A DNA stretch of 64,000 nt from NCBI GenBank assembly GCA_964623265.1, contig CAZUTK010000001.1, positions 1 through 64,000 of the forward strand. Reading direction: 5' to 3'. The notes below the pieces were generated by a model. It searched no databases, was not told the DNA's origin, and was given only the letters and a program-made list of their open reading frames with translations. Made by a program: the position numbers and the translations under genes. Positions 1-8,818 of the stretch are shown here, in pieces. Each line of letters opens with the position of its first letter. Position 1 is the first letter of the stretch. This stretch comes from CAZUTK01 sp964623265 (GTDB lineage: Bacteria > Electryoneota > B3-LCP).

Positions 1-942
1 GGGTCCGTTATTGCTGACCGTGAAGTTGGTCGGAGCCGCCGGCGCCAGAGGATCCAGAGCCAGGTACATTTCCACGACATAGACGAGGTCGTTGGGCGTA
101 CCCTGAGACATAGCGACGATCGTCCAGAAGCTCGGATTCCACTCATTGGTGAAGCCGCAACCACCGGCAATTTGCGAAGTTGAGGGACCGATCAAGGGCA
201 TTATGTGGCTCACGCCGGTGTACGTGTGCGTCACCTGATTCCACTCATGGAAGACGCACTGGCTGGAACCTTGATCGTAAATCCACATCCGGCCGGTGTT
301 GTCATCGTAGCACATGCCGTACACGGCAGACAACGGCGAAGGCGATCCCTGCCAGATCACGTTGCCGGAACGATCGAATTCGACCAGGTTCGAACCGAAG
401 TTCCCGCTGAAGAAGTGATCCGTGTTGGGATCGTACGCCAGAGCGCGGGCGATCGCCAGCGCAGAAGGCTTGGGGATGTTGAATGACGGCACCGGATTCC
501 CGTTTAAATCAAAAGCATAAATGAAGCTTGCTTCGCAGCCGTAGTACATATAGGTGCCGTCGAACGCCGGGTCGCGGAAGCCCCATCCGGAGCCGACATC
601 CGGCTGCGGCCAGCTCGACACCAGAGCGCCGGCCGCGTCCAGTTTGTAGATCATGTTATCGCTGGTTACAGCGGAGCTCAAGCCGCCGCCGGTGATCCAG
701 AATCCGCCGGCATATTCGGCGCCGAGCAGCAGGTTGCTACCAGTCGTAGTCTGCGCATCCGACCAGAAGAGCACATCCCACATTGCGTCCGAAGGACCGC
801 TGGCCGGAATGGTTCCGGTGAGCGTCGGTGAGACGTCATTTGTGGGGAGCACAGTCGCTTCTTTCGGCAGATCCGCCCAGGCGGAAGCCACCAAAAGAAG
901 CACCACAGCAACAGAGAAAAACTTTGTCATGAGTCTTGACAT
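1..942 (-). CDS. Secreted propeller-type protein, 3' end cut off by window edge
   Basis: The first 314 residues are visible and the reading frame is still open at base 1. ATG at 942 is preceded by AAAGGAG with a 5-nt spacer; a second in-frame ATG at 930 is possible. Residues 1-23 look like a signal peptide (VAVVLLLVASAWA core). The body has repeated blade-like stretches (FRDPAFDGTYMYYG, ALAYDPNTDHFFSG, GMCYDDNTGRMWIY), similar to the propeller segment of the 11220-16259 protein and part of the 51688-53922 protein. The last visible residues (AAPTNFTVSNNGP) look like the start of a fibronectin-III-like domain. A T9SS sorting tail is expected beyond the window by analogy with its paralogues but is not seen. 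No enzyme motif is visible; a structural, binding or adhesion role is inference. Confidence 0.75.
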   Translation of the reverse strand, partial: MSRLMTKFFSVAVVLLLVASAWADLPKEATVLPTNDVSPTLTGTIPASGPSDAMWDVLFWSDAQTTTGSNLLLGAEYAGGFWITGGGLSSAVTSDNMIYKLDAAGALVSSWPQPDVGSGWGFRDPAFDGTYMYYGCEASFIYAFDLNGNPVPSFNIPKPSALAIARALAYDPNTDHFFSGNFGSNLVEFDRSGNVIWQGSPSPLSAVYGMCYDDNTGRMWIYDQGSSQCVFHEWNQVTHTYTGVSHIMPLIGPSTSQIAGGCGFTNEWNPSFWTIVAMSQGTPNDLVYVVEMYLALDPLAPAAPTNFTVSNNGP

Positions 943-1291
943 AAGCACTCCTTTCAATTAATTGGAATTGAACGGATTACAGATCAGTGAAGTCGAATTT
1001 GAGGGTATGAATTCCTTTTCTCCTCCCTTTGATTGACGAGTCATCTTCAGGTTTCGAAAAGAAAATCAGGCAGCCAGATCAGGTTGGGCTTATAATATAA
1101 TGAATAATTTGCGCAAAGTCAAGACTTTTTTCACACTGCTCGAATTTTTTTAAAATTTTTAACTTAAGCAATTACATATATATGCGATATATCGAACAGA
1201 ATTCTTTCAATTTGCACTTTATGAATCTATGCAGTTCGAGTTGCAGTTCGTGGTGTGAGAACTGGTATTTATCAAACACTTCCTGGGGGAA
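943..1291. other. AT-rich intergenic region, 349 bp
   Basis: No credible gene lies here. It separates the copA 3' end from the secreted protein gene at 942. The 1080-1180 part is strongly AT-rich and holds a sigma-70-like promoter for the minus strand (1094-1122). Around 1230-1250 there is a short imperfect 12-bp direct repeat (GCAGTTCGAGTT / GCAGTTCGTGGT) with no recognised role. I see no hairpin plus T-run terminator for copA. Confidence 0.6.
1094..1122 (-). promoter_or_regulatory. Predicted sigma-70-like promoter for the 942 gene
   Basis: On the minus strand TTGACT (1122-1117) and TATATT (1099-1094) are separated by exactly 17 bp. Transcription would start near 1087 and give a leader of about 145 nt before the ATG at 942. 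Prediction by consensus only. The Bacteroidetes-type TTTG/TAnnTTTG arrangement is not required here. Confidence 0.5.
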
Positions 1292-3748
1292 CTACTTGAA
1301 AGTTCGTAGTCGCAGGGCGTTCAACACGACGGAGACGGAGGAGAATGCCATAGCGGCGGCGGCGAACATCGGTGAGAACAGCAGGCCGGTAAGCGGGTAT
1401 AAAACGCCCGCTGCCAGGGGAATGCCTACGATGTTATAGCAAAACGCCCAGAAGAAATTCTGTCGAATCGTGCGTAGAGTCCGATGAGCAAGCCGAATCG
1501 CGGTAACGACGCTGCGCAGATCCCCGTGCACCAGGATGACATCGGCTGATTCGATGGCGATGTCCGTCCCGGATCCGATTGCAATGCCGACATCCGCTTG
1601 AGCCAGCGCAGGCGCATCGTTGATGCCGTCCCCCACCATCGCTATACTGCGCCCTTCCGACTGCAAATTCTGCACGATCGAAGCCTTCTGATCCGGTAAG
1701 ACGCCGGCGATAACCCTCTTGATCCCGACCGATTGAGCAACGGCCTTCGCGGCAAGTTCATGGTCACCGGTCAGGAGAATCACTTCGTAACCCATCCGCT
1801 GCAAATCCCGAACAGCTCGTTCGGAATGAGGCTTGATAGAATCTGAGGCTGTCATCCAGCCGATCGGCTTGCGGGCGACCGCCACGAAGAGCGCAGCGCT
1901 CGTATCCTGATGATCATCCGTCTTTTCTCCATTTGCCGCATCCCCACCGAAAGAGATCCCTTGAGATTCCAGCCAATCCTGCTTGCCCACGTGGACTTCT
2001 TTTCCTTTGATCATCGCTTTCACACCGCAACCGGGAAAACTCTGAAACCGTTCCACCTCTTCCAACGGGAGGGTTTTTTCTGAAGCCTTGCGAAGAACAG
2101 CTTCTCCCAGCGGATGCTCCGACCTTTTTTCAGCCGAAGCGGCGTACATCAAAAGCTCATCCTCCGTCACGCCCGGCAAGGACATTATAGCGTTGATCTG
2201 CGGGAATCCTCGCGTCAGCGTGCCGGTCTTATCGAACACGATGGTGTCCACAGACCTCATCTTCTCCAGCCGATCGCCTCCTTTTAAGAGGACCCCCAGT
2301 TCGGCGCCGCGCCCGGTGCCGACCATCACGGCGGTGGGAGTCGCCAACCCCAGCGCGCAAGGGCAGGCGATGATCAGAACCGTGATGAAAGCGGTCAAGG
2401 CATATTGTATTTTCGGATCCGGTCCTGCAAGCATCCAGACAATGAAACTTACAAGAGCCACGGCGACGACTACAGGCACGAAAATCGCGGCAATTCGATC
2501 CGCCAACCTCTGCACCGGAGCCTTGGCAGCTTGAGCCTGTTCCACGATTCGAACGATTTGCGCAAAGGCGGTCTCCTTTCCAACGCGCGTCGCACGAAAT
2601 GTAAACGAACCGGTGCGATTGATGGTGGCGCCGTACACCGCGCTACCTGGAATCTTTTCACTGGGAATCGGTTCACCTGTTAACATTGACTCGTCCACGC
2701 TGGAATACCCATCCAGAACCGTTCCATCTACGGGGATTTTCTCCCCGGGACGCACGAGAACCACATCGTCTGGGAGGACATCCTCGATTGCTATCGTACG
2801 TTCCTCGCCGTCGCGGATCACACGAGCGGTCTTCGGCGACATCTCCAGCAGTTTCTCAATCGCTCGGGAAGCTCGTCCGCGGGCTTTCTTTTCGAGCAGT
2901 CTGCCGAGGAGAATGAGCGTGATGATCACCGCGGCGGAATCGAAATAGAGATGCCCGCGCGTTGTTTCCGGGAAGATCGTCGGAACGATCACCGCCAGCA
3001 GGCTGTATAGGTAAGCGGATCCCGTGCCGACCGCCACCAGGGTATTCATATCCGCCGTCTTATGCCGCAACGCATTCCACGCGCTGAAGAAGAATCCCCG
3101 CCCTGCGAAAATCATCAACAGGGTGGTCAGAACTAGCTGGATCACCGCGGAAAGTCCGGCACGGCTATGGAGAAGGGCGGATGGGACCATGGAGAGGATC
3201 AGGACCGGAGCGGTCAATGCGGCGGAGAGGATGAATCTGCGAACCAACACCGCAATTTCTCTTCGGCGCAACAGATCTTGACCCGCCGCCGCGTCCTGCA
3301 TAGAAACCGGAATCTCCGCCTGATAGCCGGCGCGCTGCACCGCCTGAATCAATTCCTGGGCAGAGACCGATTCAAACGCTTGAACATTCGCCTGCGCGGT
3401 GGCGAGGTTGACATCCGCATGGATGACGCCGGGAACGGCGAGCAGTGCCTTTTCGACCCTCTGGACGCAGGAGGCGCAAGTCATGCCGCGGATATTCATG
3501 GTTAATATCTTCGGTTCGACATCATATCCGACGCGTCGAACGGCAGAAACTAAAGCGGCGGTCGTCATCTGACGGGGATCGCCGATCACGGAAGCGGAAC
3601 CGGAAACATAGTTGACCGCAGCGGATTTCACGCCGGCCGCCGCCTTCAGACTCTCTTCAATCCGGAGTGCGCAGGAAGCGCAGCTCATGCCGGAAAGTCT
3701 TAGATCAAATCTCGTTTCTTGAGATCGTTGCAATGGATTGCTTTTCAT
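1292..3748 (-). CDS. copA: Copper-translocating P-type ATPase (CopA type)
   Basis: 818 residues. ATP-driven export of Cu(I) across the inner membrane. Two N-terminal heavy-metal-binding domains carry GMSCASC (about residue 20) and GMTCASC (about 88). The transporter core follows with actuator motif TGEP, the TM6 metal site CPC, phosphorylation motif DKTGTL, the HP motif (SEHPLG) and GDGINDAP. The TM7 and TM8 signatures (YN in CYNIVG, MxxSS in MAFSSV) fit PIB-1 Cu(I) pumps rather than Zn or Co pumps. ATG at 3748 was chosen as the first ATG; no good ribosome site is visible, and GTG or TTG codons further upstream (to 3799) remain possible. Monocistronic by spacing. No CueR or CopY-like operator was recognised upstream. 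Confidence 0.93.
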   Translation of the reverse strand: MKSNPLQRSQETRFDLRLSGMSCASCALRIEESLKAAAGVKSAAVNYVSGSASVIGDPRQMTTAALVSAVRRVGYDVEPKILTMNIRGMTCASCVQRVEKALLAVPGVIHADVNLATAQANVQAFESVSAQELIQAVQRAGYQAEIPVSMQDAAAGQDLLRRREIAVLVRRFILSAALTAPVLILSMVPSALLHSRAGLSAVIQLVLTTLLMIFAGRGFFFSAWNALRHKTADMNTLVAVGTGSAYLYSLLAVIVPTIFPETTRGHLYFDSAAVIITLILLGRLLEKKARGRASRAIEKLLEMSPKTARVIRDGEERTIAIEDVLPDDVVLVRPGEKIPVDGTVLDGYSSVDESMLTGEPIPSEKIPGSAVYGATINRTGSFTFRATRVGKETAFAQIVRIVEQAQAAKAPVQRLADRIAAIFVPVVVAVALVSFIVWMLAGPDPKIQYALTAFITVLIIACPCALGLATPTAVMVGTGRGAELGVLLKGGDRLEKMRSVDTIVFDKTGTLTRGFPQINAIMSLPGVTEDELLMYAASAEKRSEHPLGEAVLRKASEKTLPLEEVERFQSFPGCGVKAMIKGKEVHVGKQDWLESQGISFGGDAANGEKTDDHQDTSAALFVAVARKPIGWMTASDSIKPHSERAVRDLQRMGYEVILLTGDHELAAKAVAQSVGIKRVIAGVLPDQKASIVQNLQSEGRSIAMVGDGINDAPALAQADVGIAIGSGTDIAIESADVILVHGDLRSVVTAIRLAHRTLRTIRQNFFWAFCYNIVGIPLAAGVLYPLTGLLFSPMFAAAAMAFSSVSVVLNALRLRTFK

Positions 3749-3874
3749 TTTAATTGACACGATGGTTTTATTTCCATCACAAAAAGTATAATCCAACAAA
3801 ACTCAGAAACAACGAGGAAATCTCACAAATTATCGAGTTATCAATTTGTAGGACTGCAACGGCGAAGAAATTGC

Positions 3875-3903
3875 TTGACATTTCTAAATCATAATATTAA
3901 ATT
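3875..3903 (+). promoter_or_regulatory. Predicted promoter of tRNA-Thr
   Basis: TTGACA (3875-3880), a 17-bp spacer and TAAATT (3898-3903) lie 34 bp before the first tRNA base, so the expected start point near 3910 leaves a short leader. Consensus match only. Confidence 0.5.
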
Positions 3904-3937
3904 TAGTAATTTAATAAGCAAAACGAATTATTCTTTT

Positions 3938-4010
3938 GCCACCGTAACTCAGCCGGTAGAGTAGCTGATTCGTAATCAGCCTGTCGGAGGTTCGAATCCT
4001 CTCGGTGGCT
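3938..4010 (+). tRNA. tRNA-Thr (anticodon CGT)
   Basis: The 73-nt sequence folds as a full cloverleaf. The acceptor stem is GCCACCG (3938-3944) with CGGTGGC (4003-4009), discriminator T at 4010. The anticodon stem GCTGA/TCAGC closes the loop TTCGTAA, giving anticodon CGT, which reads ACG (Thr). The T arm contains GGTTCGAATCC. CCA is not encoded and must be added after transcription. It is the only RNA gene I can support in the window. Confidence 0.95.
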
Positions 4011-4061
4011 CGCATTTCGTAATCCTGGGGGATCTGCCCACCCATCAGCAACGGAGTACTC

Positions 4062-5495
4062 TTGCAACCTGTCATCATCATCGGAGCCGGTCCTTCCGGA
4101 CTCGCGGCGGCTTACGAATTGTCGAAAAATTCCACCCCTATAGTCCTGATCGAACAGCTCCAGCAAGTCGGTGGGCTCGCCCGCACCATCCGCAGAGATG
4201 AGGCGCGCTTCGATATCGGGCCTCACCGTTTCTTCACGAAAAGCAACGAAATCTTCAACCTCTGGTCAGACATTTTACAACAAGACTTGTTGTCCGTTCC
4301 CCGGCTCACCCGCATCTTCTACAATAACAAGTTCTTCTACTACCCTCTGGCGCCGATGAACGCCTTTTTCGGAGTGGGTCCGATCAGCGCGGGACAGATC
4401 TTAGTCAGCTATTTTTCGACCCTGCTGAAACAGCGGTTCTCCCGATCCGAACCTCAAAACTTTGAAGATTGGGTGGTGCAGCAATTCGGCCGCAGACTTT
4501 TCGAGATCTTCTTCAAGACTTACACAGAAAAAGTCTGGGGCATCCCCTGCACGCAGATCGGCGCGGACTGGGCGGGACAGCGCATAAAAGGGCTGTCTCT
4601 CTGGACGGCTGTGGTGAATTCGATCTTCAAGCCGAAGCAGAAGAAGATCAAGACGCTGGTGGATGAGTTCGTCTTCCCGCGTTTGGGCGCCGGAATGTTT
4701 TACGAACGATTGGCGGAAGAAATTGAAAGTGCCGGTGGGAAGATCCTGCTCGGAAAACGATCCGTCGGCTTTCGCCATGAAGGGAATCAGGTTCGAGCGG
4801 TCGTGCTGGAAGACGACGCCGGGCATCGCGAAGAGATCGAGGGAGGGCATTTCATCGTGAGCGCTCCGCTGACAGACGGAATCCTCGGCTTTGATCCCGC
4901 GCCTCCTGTTGAAATTCAAGCGGCTGCAAACGGCTTGCGCTATCGTTCCCATGTGGGCGTGGACTTACTGGTCGAAGGCAATCCCTTCCCGGATAATTGG
5001 ATCTACGTGCATTCCCGCCAGGTGCGCCTGGCTCGGATCGCCAATTATCGCAATTTTTCGCGCGCAATGGCACCCGACGATCGCCTCACCCCGCTGACCG
5101 TGGAGTATTTCTGTTTCACCGGCGATGACATCTGGACGATGCCCGAAAAGGGCTTGATCGAACTGGCGAAAACGGAACTTAGACGGATGAAAATTCTTCG
5201 ACCGGAACAAGTTCAATCCGGTTTCTGCGTCCACAGTGATAAAGCTTATCCGGTGATCGAAATCGGATACGATCAAAAGGTGAAATTGCTGCGGCGGTAT
5301 ATCGAAGGATTCCGCAATTTTCAGGCGATCGGGCGTTCCGGAATGTTCAAATACAACAATCAAGACCACGGCATTATGACGGGATTGCTGGCGGCGCGCA
5401 ATGTTCTGGGAGGCAATTTCGATGTTTGGTCTGTCAATATTGACGCGGAATATCACGAATCCGGCGAAGTGCCTCCTCTAAATCAATCTCACTAA
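4062..5495 (+). CDS. FAD-dependent oxidoreductase, UDP-galactopyranose-mutase/amine-oxidase fold
   Basis: 477 residues. The N-terminus has the Rossmann dinucleotide motif GAGPSGLAAAYELS followed by an FAD-ribose-binding acidic residue (VLIEQ) and the VGGLAR loop typical of the Glf/protoporphyrinogen-oxidase superfamily. GPHRFFTKSNEIF is characteristic of the Glf-like branch found in polysaccharide gene sets. Start is TTG at 4062, supported by GGAG five bases upstream; no ATG fits as well. It lies 50 bp after tRNA-Thr and 36 bp before a GT-C glycosyltransferase on the same strand. A role in nucleotide-sugar or polyisoprenoid modification for surface glycans is inferred; the substrate cannot be read from the sequence. 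Confidence 0.8.
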   Translation: MQPVIIIGAGPSGLAAAYELSKNSTPIVLIEQLQQVGGLARTIRRDEARFDIGPHRFFTKSNEIFNLWSDILQQDLLSVPRLTRIFYNNKFFYYPLAPMNAFFGVGPISAGQILVSYFSTLLKQRFSRSEPQNFEDWVVQQFGRRLFEIFFKTYTEKVWGIPCTQIGADWAGQRIKGLSLWTAVVNSIFKPKQKKIKTLVDEFVFPRLGAGMFYERLAEEIESAGGKILLGKRSVGFRHEGNQVRAVVLEDDAGHREEIEGGHFIVSAPLTDGILGFDPAPPVEIQAAANGLRYRSHVGVDLLVEGNPFPDNWIYVHSRQVRLARIANYRNFSRAMAPDDRLTPLTVEYFCFTGDDIWTMPEKGLIELAKTELRRMKILRPEQVQSGFCVHSDKAYPVIEIGYDQKVKLLRRYIEGFRNFQAIGRSGMFKYNNQDHGIMTGLLAARNVLGGNFDVWSVNIDAEYHESGEVPPLNQSH

Positions 5496-5531
5496 AATCA
5501 CAACGATTTTCCGCGTCGTGCTGATTGAGAA

Positions 5532-7013
5532 ATGCCGAATCCGTTCATCCAAACGACGAAATGGCTTCTCATCGCCGTCGTTGTCGCTCTGATCTTCTGG
5601 AACATCCTCTGGCTGATCAACCTTGAGCCCGATCACGACGAAGTAGAACACTGGCACGCCGCCTGGCTGATGCATCGAGGCAAAGTCCCCTTCCACGATT
5701 TCTTCGAACACCACTCACCGATCCTCTGGATGCTGCTCCGTAGCTACTACGATTTATTCGGCGATAACTATGGAATCATCATCGCATCCCGCGCCGTGAT
5801 GATCCCGATTTTTCTCCTGATCGCCCTTCTATCTTATCAAATCGCCCGTTTCTGGACGGATCGGGGTGGCGCCTGGATCGCGACGCTCGGATTTCCGCTG
5901 CTCAGCCTGAATTATTTCCGAGTCCTTTTCTGCGTACGCGGGGATCCTCTCATTCTATTGCTGCTGCTGGCGGCGCTGCTGCAGGCGGTGAAGATCGCAA
6001 GAAGCAGTGAAAAACGGGGATCGTTCCGGCATTCTCTGCCGATCTTCATTCTGCTAGCAATGGCGGTGGCTGTCTCACCGCGGGCGGGGATTCCCTCGTT
6101 GACTCTCTTTCTGGCTTTTTTTCTCTGCAATCCCATCCCCGCGGCGGACGGAAAAAGAGCAAGAATCCAGCATTACCTGCTCCGGTGGCGCAATTTCTTC
6201 CTGGCGGGACTGATTGTCATCTTCCCCACTCTCCTGCTCGCGCTGCGGTACGGTTTCGAAGAATACATCTTCTGGGTGTATTATTACAGCGCCTCCCTTT
6301 CGCCCCGTTTCTCCCCCCTTCCGAACCTCATCAACATCCTGAAATCCGCCGCGCCGATGGCGATACTCTGTCTGCTCGGTGCATATACCGTCATCCGCAC
6401 AAGCGAATTGCGGCGGGACCGGTCCCTCAGATTGATCGGAGCTCTGGCAATCACCGGCATCTTCGGACTCTGGGCGAACAGCGCTCCGTTTATGCAACAT
6501 TTTCTCATGACAATGCCATTCATCGGCTTTTTCGGGGGGATCGGGTTTGACAGACTGGTCGCAGCTCTCCAGCGGCATTTTAAGATTTCCAACGGAAAAC
6601 TGGCGGCTGCGGCACTTTGTATAAGTCTGATTCTTCTGTCTATGAAGACTTATATTTTCCAACGGGATTGGGCGGAAACCGATCGAGCTGCCTGGGTGGA
6701 ATGCGCTGAATGGATGGTTCGAAATGCGGGTATAAATGGATATTTCGCCGGAGGCACCGCCTATGCGCAGCCGATTTTTCTGCAGGATGCTTTTTATTAC
6801 TGGTTCGGCGGCCGCGGGGTGAGCATTACTCTGAAGAAGATTCGTCCGATTTTCGCGCCGTATTCATTGCCATTGCTGAAGCGGCGCAGCCCCAGGATAC
6901 TCCACGACTCCTTTGCGTTCGCCTGGGGATTCGACCAGTCGCGGGAATACCGCGACTGGCGTGCGAGGAATTATAGAGAGACGCCGTTCAAAGGGTACTG
7001 GATCAAGAAATAG
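5532..7013 (+). CDS. GT-C fold membrane glycosyltransferase (GT39/GT83-like)
   Basis: 493 residues with roughly ten hydrophobic segments. After the first membrane segment comes a periplasmic loop with EPDHDEVEHWHAAWL and HDFFEHHSPI. This acidic D/E-rich first-loop pattern is that of the dolichyl-phosphate-mannose/ArnT superfamily, which moves sugars from a polyprenyl-phosphate donor outside the inner membrane. Same strand as the Glf-like flavoprotein 36 bp upstream, so probably co-transcribed. Start is ATG 5532 with only a weak upstream purine stretch. The C-terminal soluble tail is short. Donor and acceptor are unknown. It ends facing the convergent subtilase gene with 58 bp between. Confidence 0.75.
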   Translation: MPNPFIQTTKWLLIAVVVALIFWNILWLINLEPDHDEVEHWHAAWLMHRGKVPFHDFFEHHSPILWMLLRSYYDLFGDNYGIIIASRAVMIPIFLLIALLSYQIARFWTDRGGAWIATLGFPLLSLNYFRVLFCVRGDPLILLLLLAALLQAVKIARSSEKRGSFRHSLPIFILLAMAVAVSPRAGIPSLTLFLAFFLCNPIPAADGKRARIQHYLLRWRNFFLAGLIVIFPTLLLALRYGFEEYIFWVYYYSASLSPRFSPLPNLINILKSAAPMAILCLLGAYTVIRTSELRRDRSLRLIGALAITGIFGLWANSAPFMQHFLMTMPFIGFFGGIGFDRLVAALQRHFKISNGKLAAAALCISLILLSMKTYIFQRDWAETDRAAWVECAEWMVRNAGINGYFAGGTAYAQPIFLQDAFYYWFGGRGVSITLKKIRPIFAPYSLPLLKRRSPRILHDSFAFAWGFDQSREYRDWRARNYRETPFKGYWIKK

Positions 7014-7071
7014 ACGCGTCTCACTTGACTGATAAAAACCTATAATCGCCCTTTTTGAGAACCGACCGCTA

Positions 7072-8772
7072 TCATTCACCTTGTCTGAAATCAATTTCCT
7101 CTGAAGGCGGAACACTCAGCGTTTTTATCGGGGACTTTTCCGCATCGCTCCAAACCGCTTGAATTCGCACTATTCCTTCATCCAGATTGGGAAACACATA
7201 ATAGCCGCTTTCGCCAGTCAGAACCGATAAGACCCAATCTTCGCCGATCAGTTGCACCTGCACGTTCGGTTGTCCCACCCCATCGCGATTGAGCACCCAT
7301 CCAGCGACGGACGGATACTGGATCGCCGCTTCGACGTTGATGATCCCCCAGCCCCAATCGGGATCCGGGCGTTCCGCGCGCGAAGCGGTTTCGCGCACGG
7401 CTTCAGCAATCCGATCGGGACCCCAATCCGGATGCTCCCCCAGAATCAACGCCATGCAGCCCGCCGCCACCGGACAGGATAGTGAAGTTCCGTTCCAGAA
7501 TGCGTAACGATCCCACGTATCCGGAGAAACGCAGCAGGTGCGCACACCTTGAGCCAGCACATCCGGCTTGATTCGTCCATCGGCGGTGGGGCCACGGGAA
7601 GAGAAGGATGCTAAATCGCCGTTGTAGCGGACCGCTCCGATCGCGAGCAATCCTTCCGCGTCTGCCGGTACACCCAACGTCATCGGCTCCGGACCTTCAT
7701 TGCCCGCGCTGGTGCAGAGCACCATACCCAATTCATAAGCGATGGTCGCCGCGCGGCTGGTGGGCGCCGTCAGGCCGTCGTAATCGGCCGGATTATACCA
7801 ATCTTTATAGGACAATGAACTGGATAAAACATCCGCTCCTAGCGCCTCCGCCCACTCCAAAGCCCGCACCCAGTAATCTTCTTCGATGGGCGTTTCGCTG
7901 CGATCGTCCTCGGTTTTACAGAGGATGAAAGCGGCTTCGTGAGCCAAACCGATCAGATTCCCAGGCGAATATCCGCCGATGATCGACGAACAAGCGGTGC
8001 CGTGATGCGCTTGTCCCTGAGTATCCTGCCTGGGATCAAAGCCTGTATAGTCGTCGTCATTGATGAAATCATACTGAGCAATCACGTCCATCCCCTGAAA
8101 GGCTTCGTGATTCAACTGGAACCCGCCGTCCAATACAGCGATGCGCACACCGGCGCCGTGATTGCCCCGGAAATGCGCTTCCAGGGCGTTGACCATGCGG
8201 ACTTGATTCAGAGAAGGACCATACCAGGCGCGATCCATACGCCAGTAAGGATCCATCAAGGCGGGATCGGGTTGCGTGGGGAAGGGGTCGGGAAAGTCGC
8301 CGCTTTCCAACCAGCGCTGCCGGACGCTCCGATGCGCGAACGTCTCATCACTCCGGAAGTCCGGTCTGCGATTCGATTCGAATTTTCGCACCGGGCGGAT
8401 GTTCTGCACGCAGGACAACCCCGCAATTTCATCCAAGCCGGAAGGATCCGCTTCTACGCTCACCGCATTCAACCAGCGGCTTTCGCCGCGCAGGCTGACG
8501 CCGGGTATCGCCAGCACTTGACGTTTATACTCCGCGCAAACCGGAAGGTCAAAATCGCCGGTTTCACCGAGTCTCCCGCGGATGCGGCGGCGTTCCAGGG
8601 CATGAGGATCCACGAATACCGGGGCTGTGTCAAAAGAACCCGTCTTGAACTGGTCGCAACCAGCGCGGTCACGAAAGAAAATCCAGTAGGATTCTCCCTG
8701 CGCCGCACCGGTCGCAAACAACAGCGACATCAACACTTCAACCATCCAGAAACGCGTCGGATGTTTCCTCAT
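7072..8772 (-). CDS. Secreted S8 (subtilisin-family) serine peptidase
   Basis: 566 residues. A hydrophobic signal-like segment occupies about residues 9-26. The catalytic triad is complete: Asp215 (IAVLDGG), His257 (HHGTACSS) and Ser430 (NGTSLSCPVAAG), with oxyanion Asn358 (SAGNEG). Residues about 30-130 resemble an inhibitor-like propeptide. The C-terminal 90 residues form a carboxypeptidase-regulatory-like beta domain (GVGQPNVQVQLIGEDW, GYYVFPNLDEG). No T9SS sorting tail is seen, so export route and anchoring are uncertain. ATG 8772 follows GAGAAAG at a sensible distance. First gene downstream of the propeller lipoprotein; probably an extracellular protease supplying peptides. Confidence 0.9.
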   Translation of the reverse strand: MRKHPTRFWMVEVLMSLLFATGAAQGESYWIFFRDRAGCDQFKTGSFDTAPVFVDPHALERRRIRGRLGETGDFDLPVCAEYKRQVLAIPGVSLRGESRWLNAVSVEADPSGLDEIAGLSCVQNIRPVRKFESNRRPDFRSDETFAHRSVRQRWLESGDFPDPFPTQPDPALMDPYWRMDRAWYGPSLNQVRMVNALEAHFRGNHGAGVRIAVLDGGFQLNHEAFQGMDVIAQYDFINDDDYTGFDPRQDTQGQAHHGTACSSIIGGYSPGNLIGLAHEAAFILCKTEDDRSETPIEEDYWVRALEWAEALGADVLSSSLSYKDWYNPADYDGLTAPTSRAATIAYELGMVLCTSAGNEGPEPMTLGVPADAEGLLAIGAVRYNGDLASFSSRGPTADGRIKPDVLAQGVRTCCVSPDTWDRYAFWNGTSLSCPVAAGCMALILGEHPDWGPDRIAEAVRETASRAERPDPDWGWGIINVEAAIQYPSVAGWVLNRDGVGQPNVQVQLIGEDWVLSVLTGESGYYVFPNLDEGIVRIQAVWSDAEKSPIKTLSVPPSEEIDFRQGE

Positions 8773-8818
8773 AAGACTTTCTCACACATCTCACAATGCA
8801 CAGATTCGGATCGAATTT

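Noticed and set aside
1182..1439. 85-codon open frame on the plus strand
   Set aside because: It runs into copA antisense; the intergenic part has no ribosome site and no domain.
3903..4226. 107-codon open frame on the minus strand
   Set aside because: It crosses the tRNA-Thr gene and the start of the flavoprotein in antisense; not a gene.
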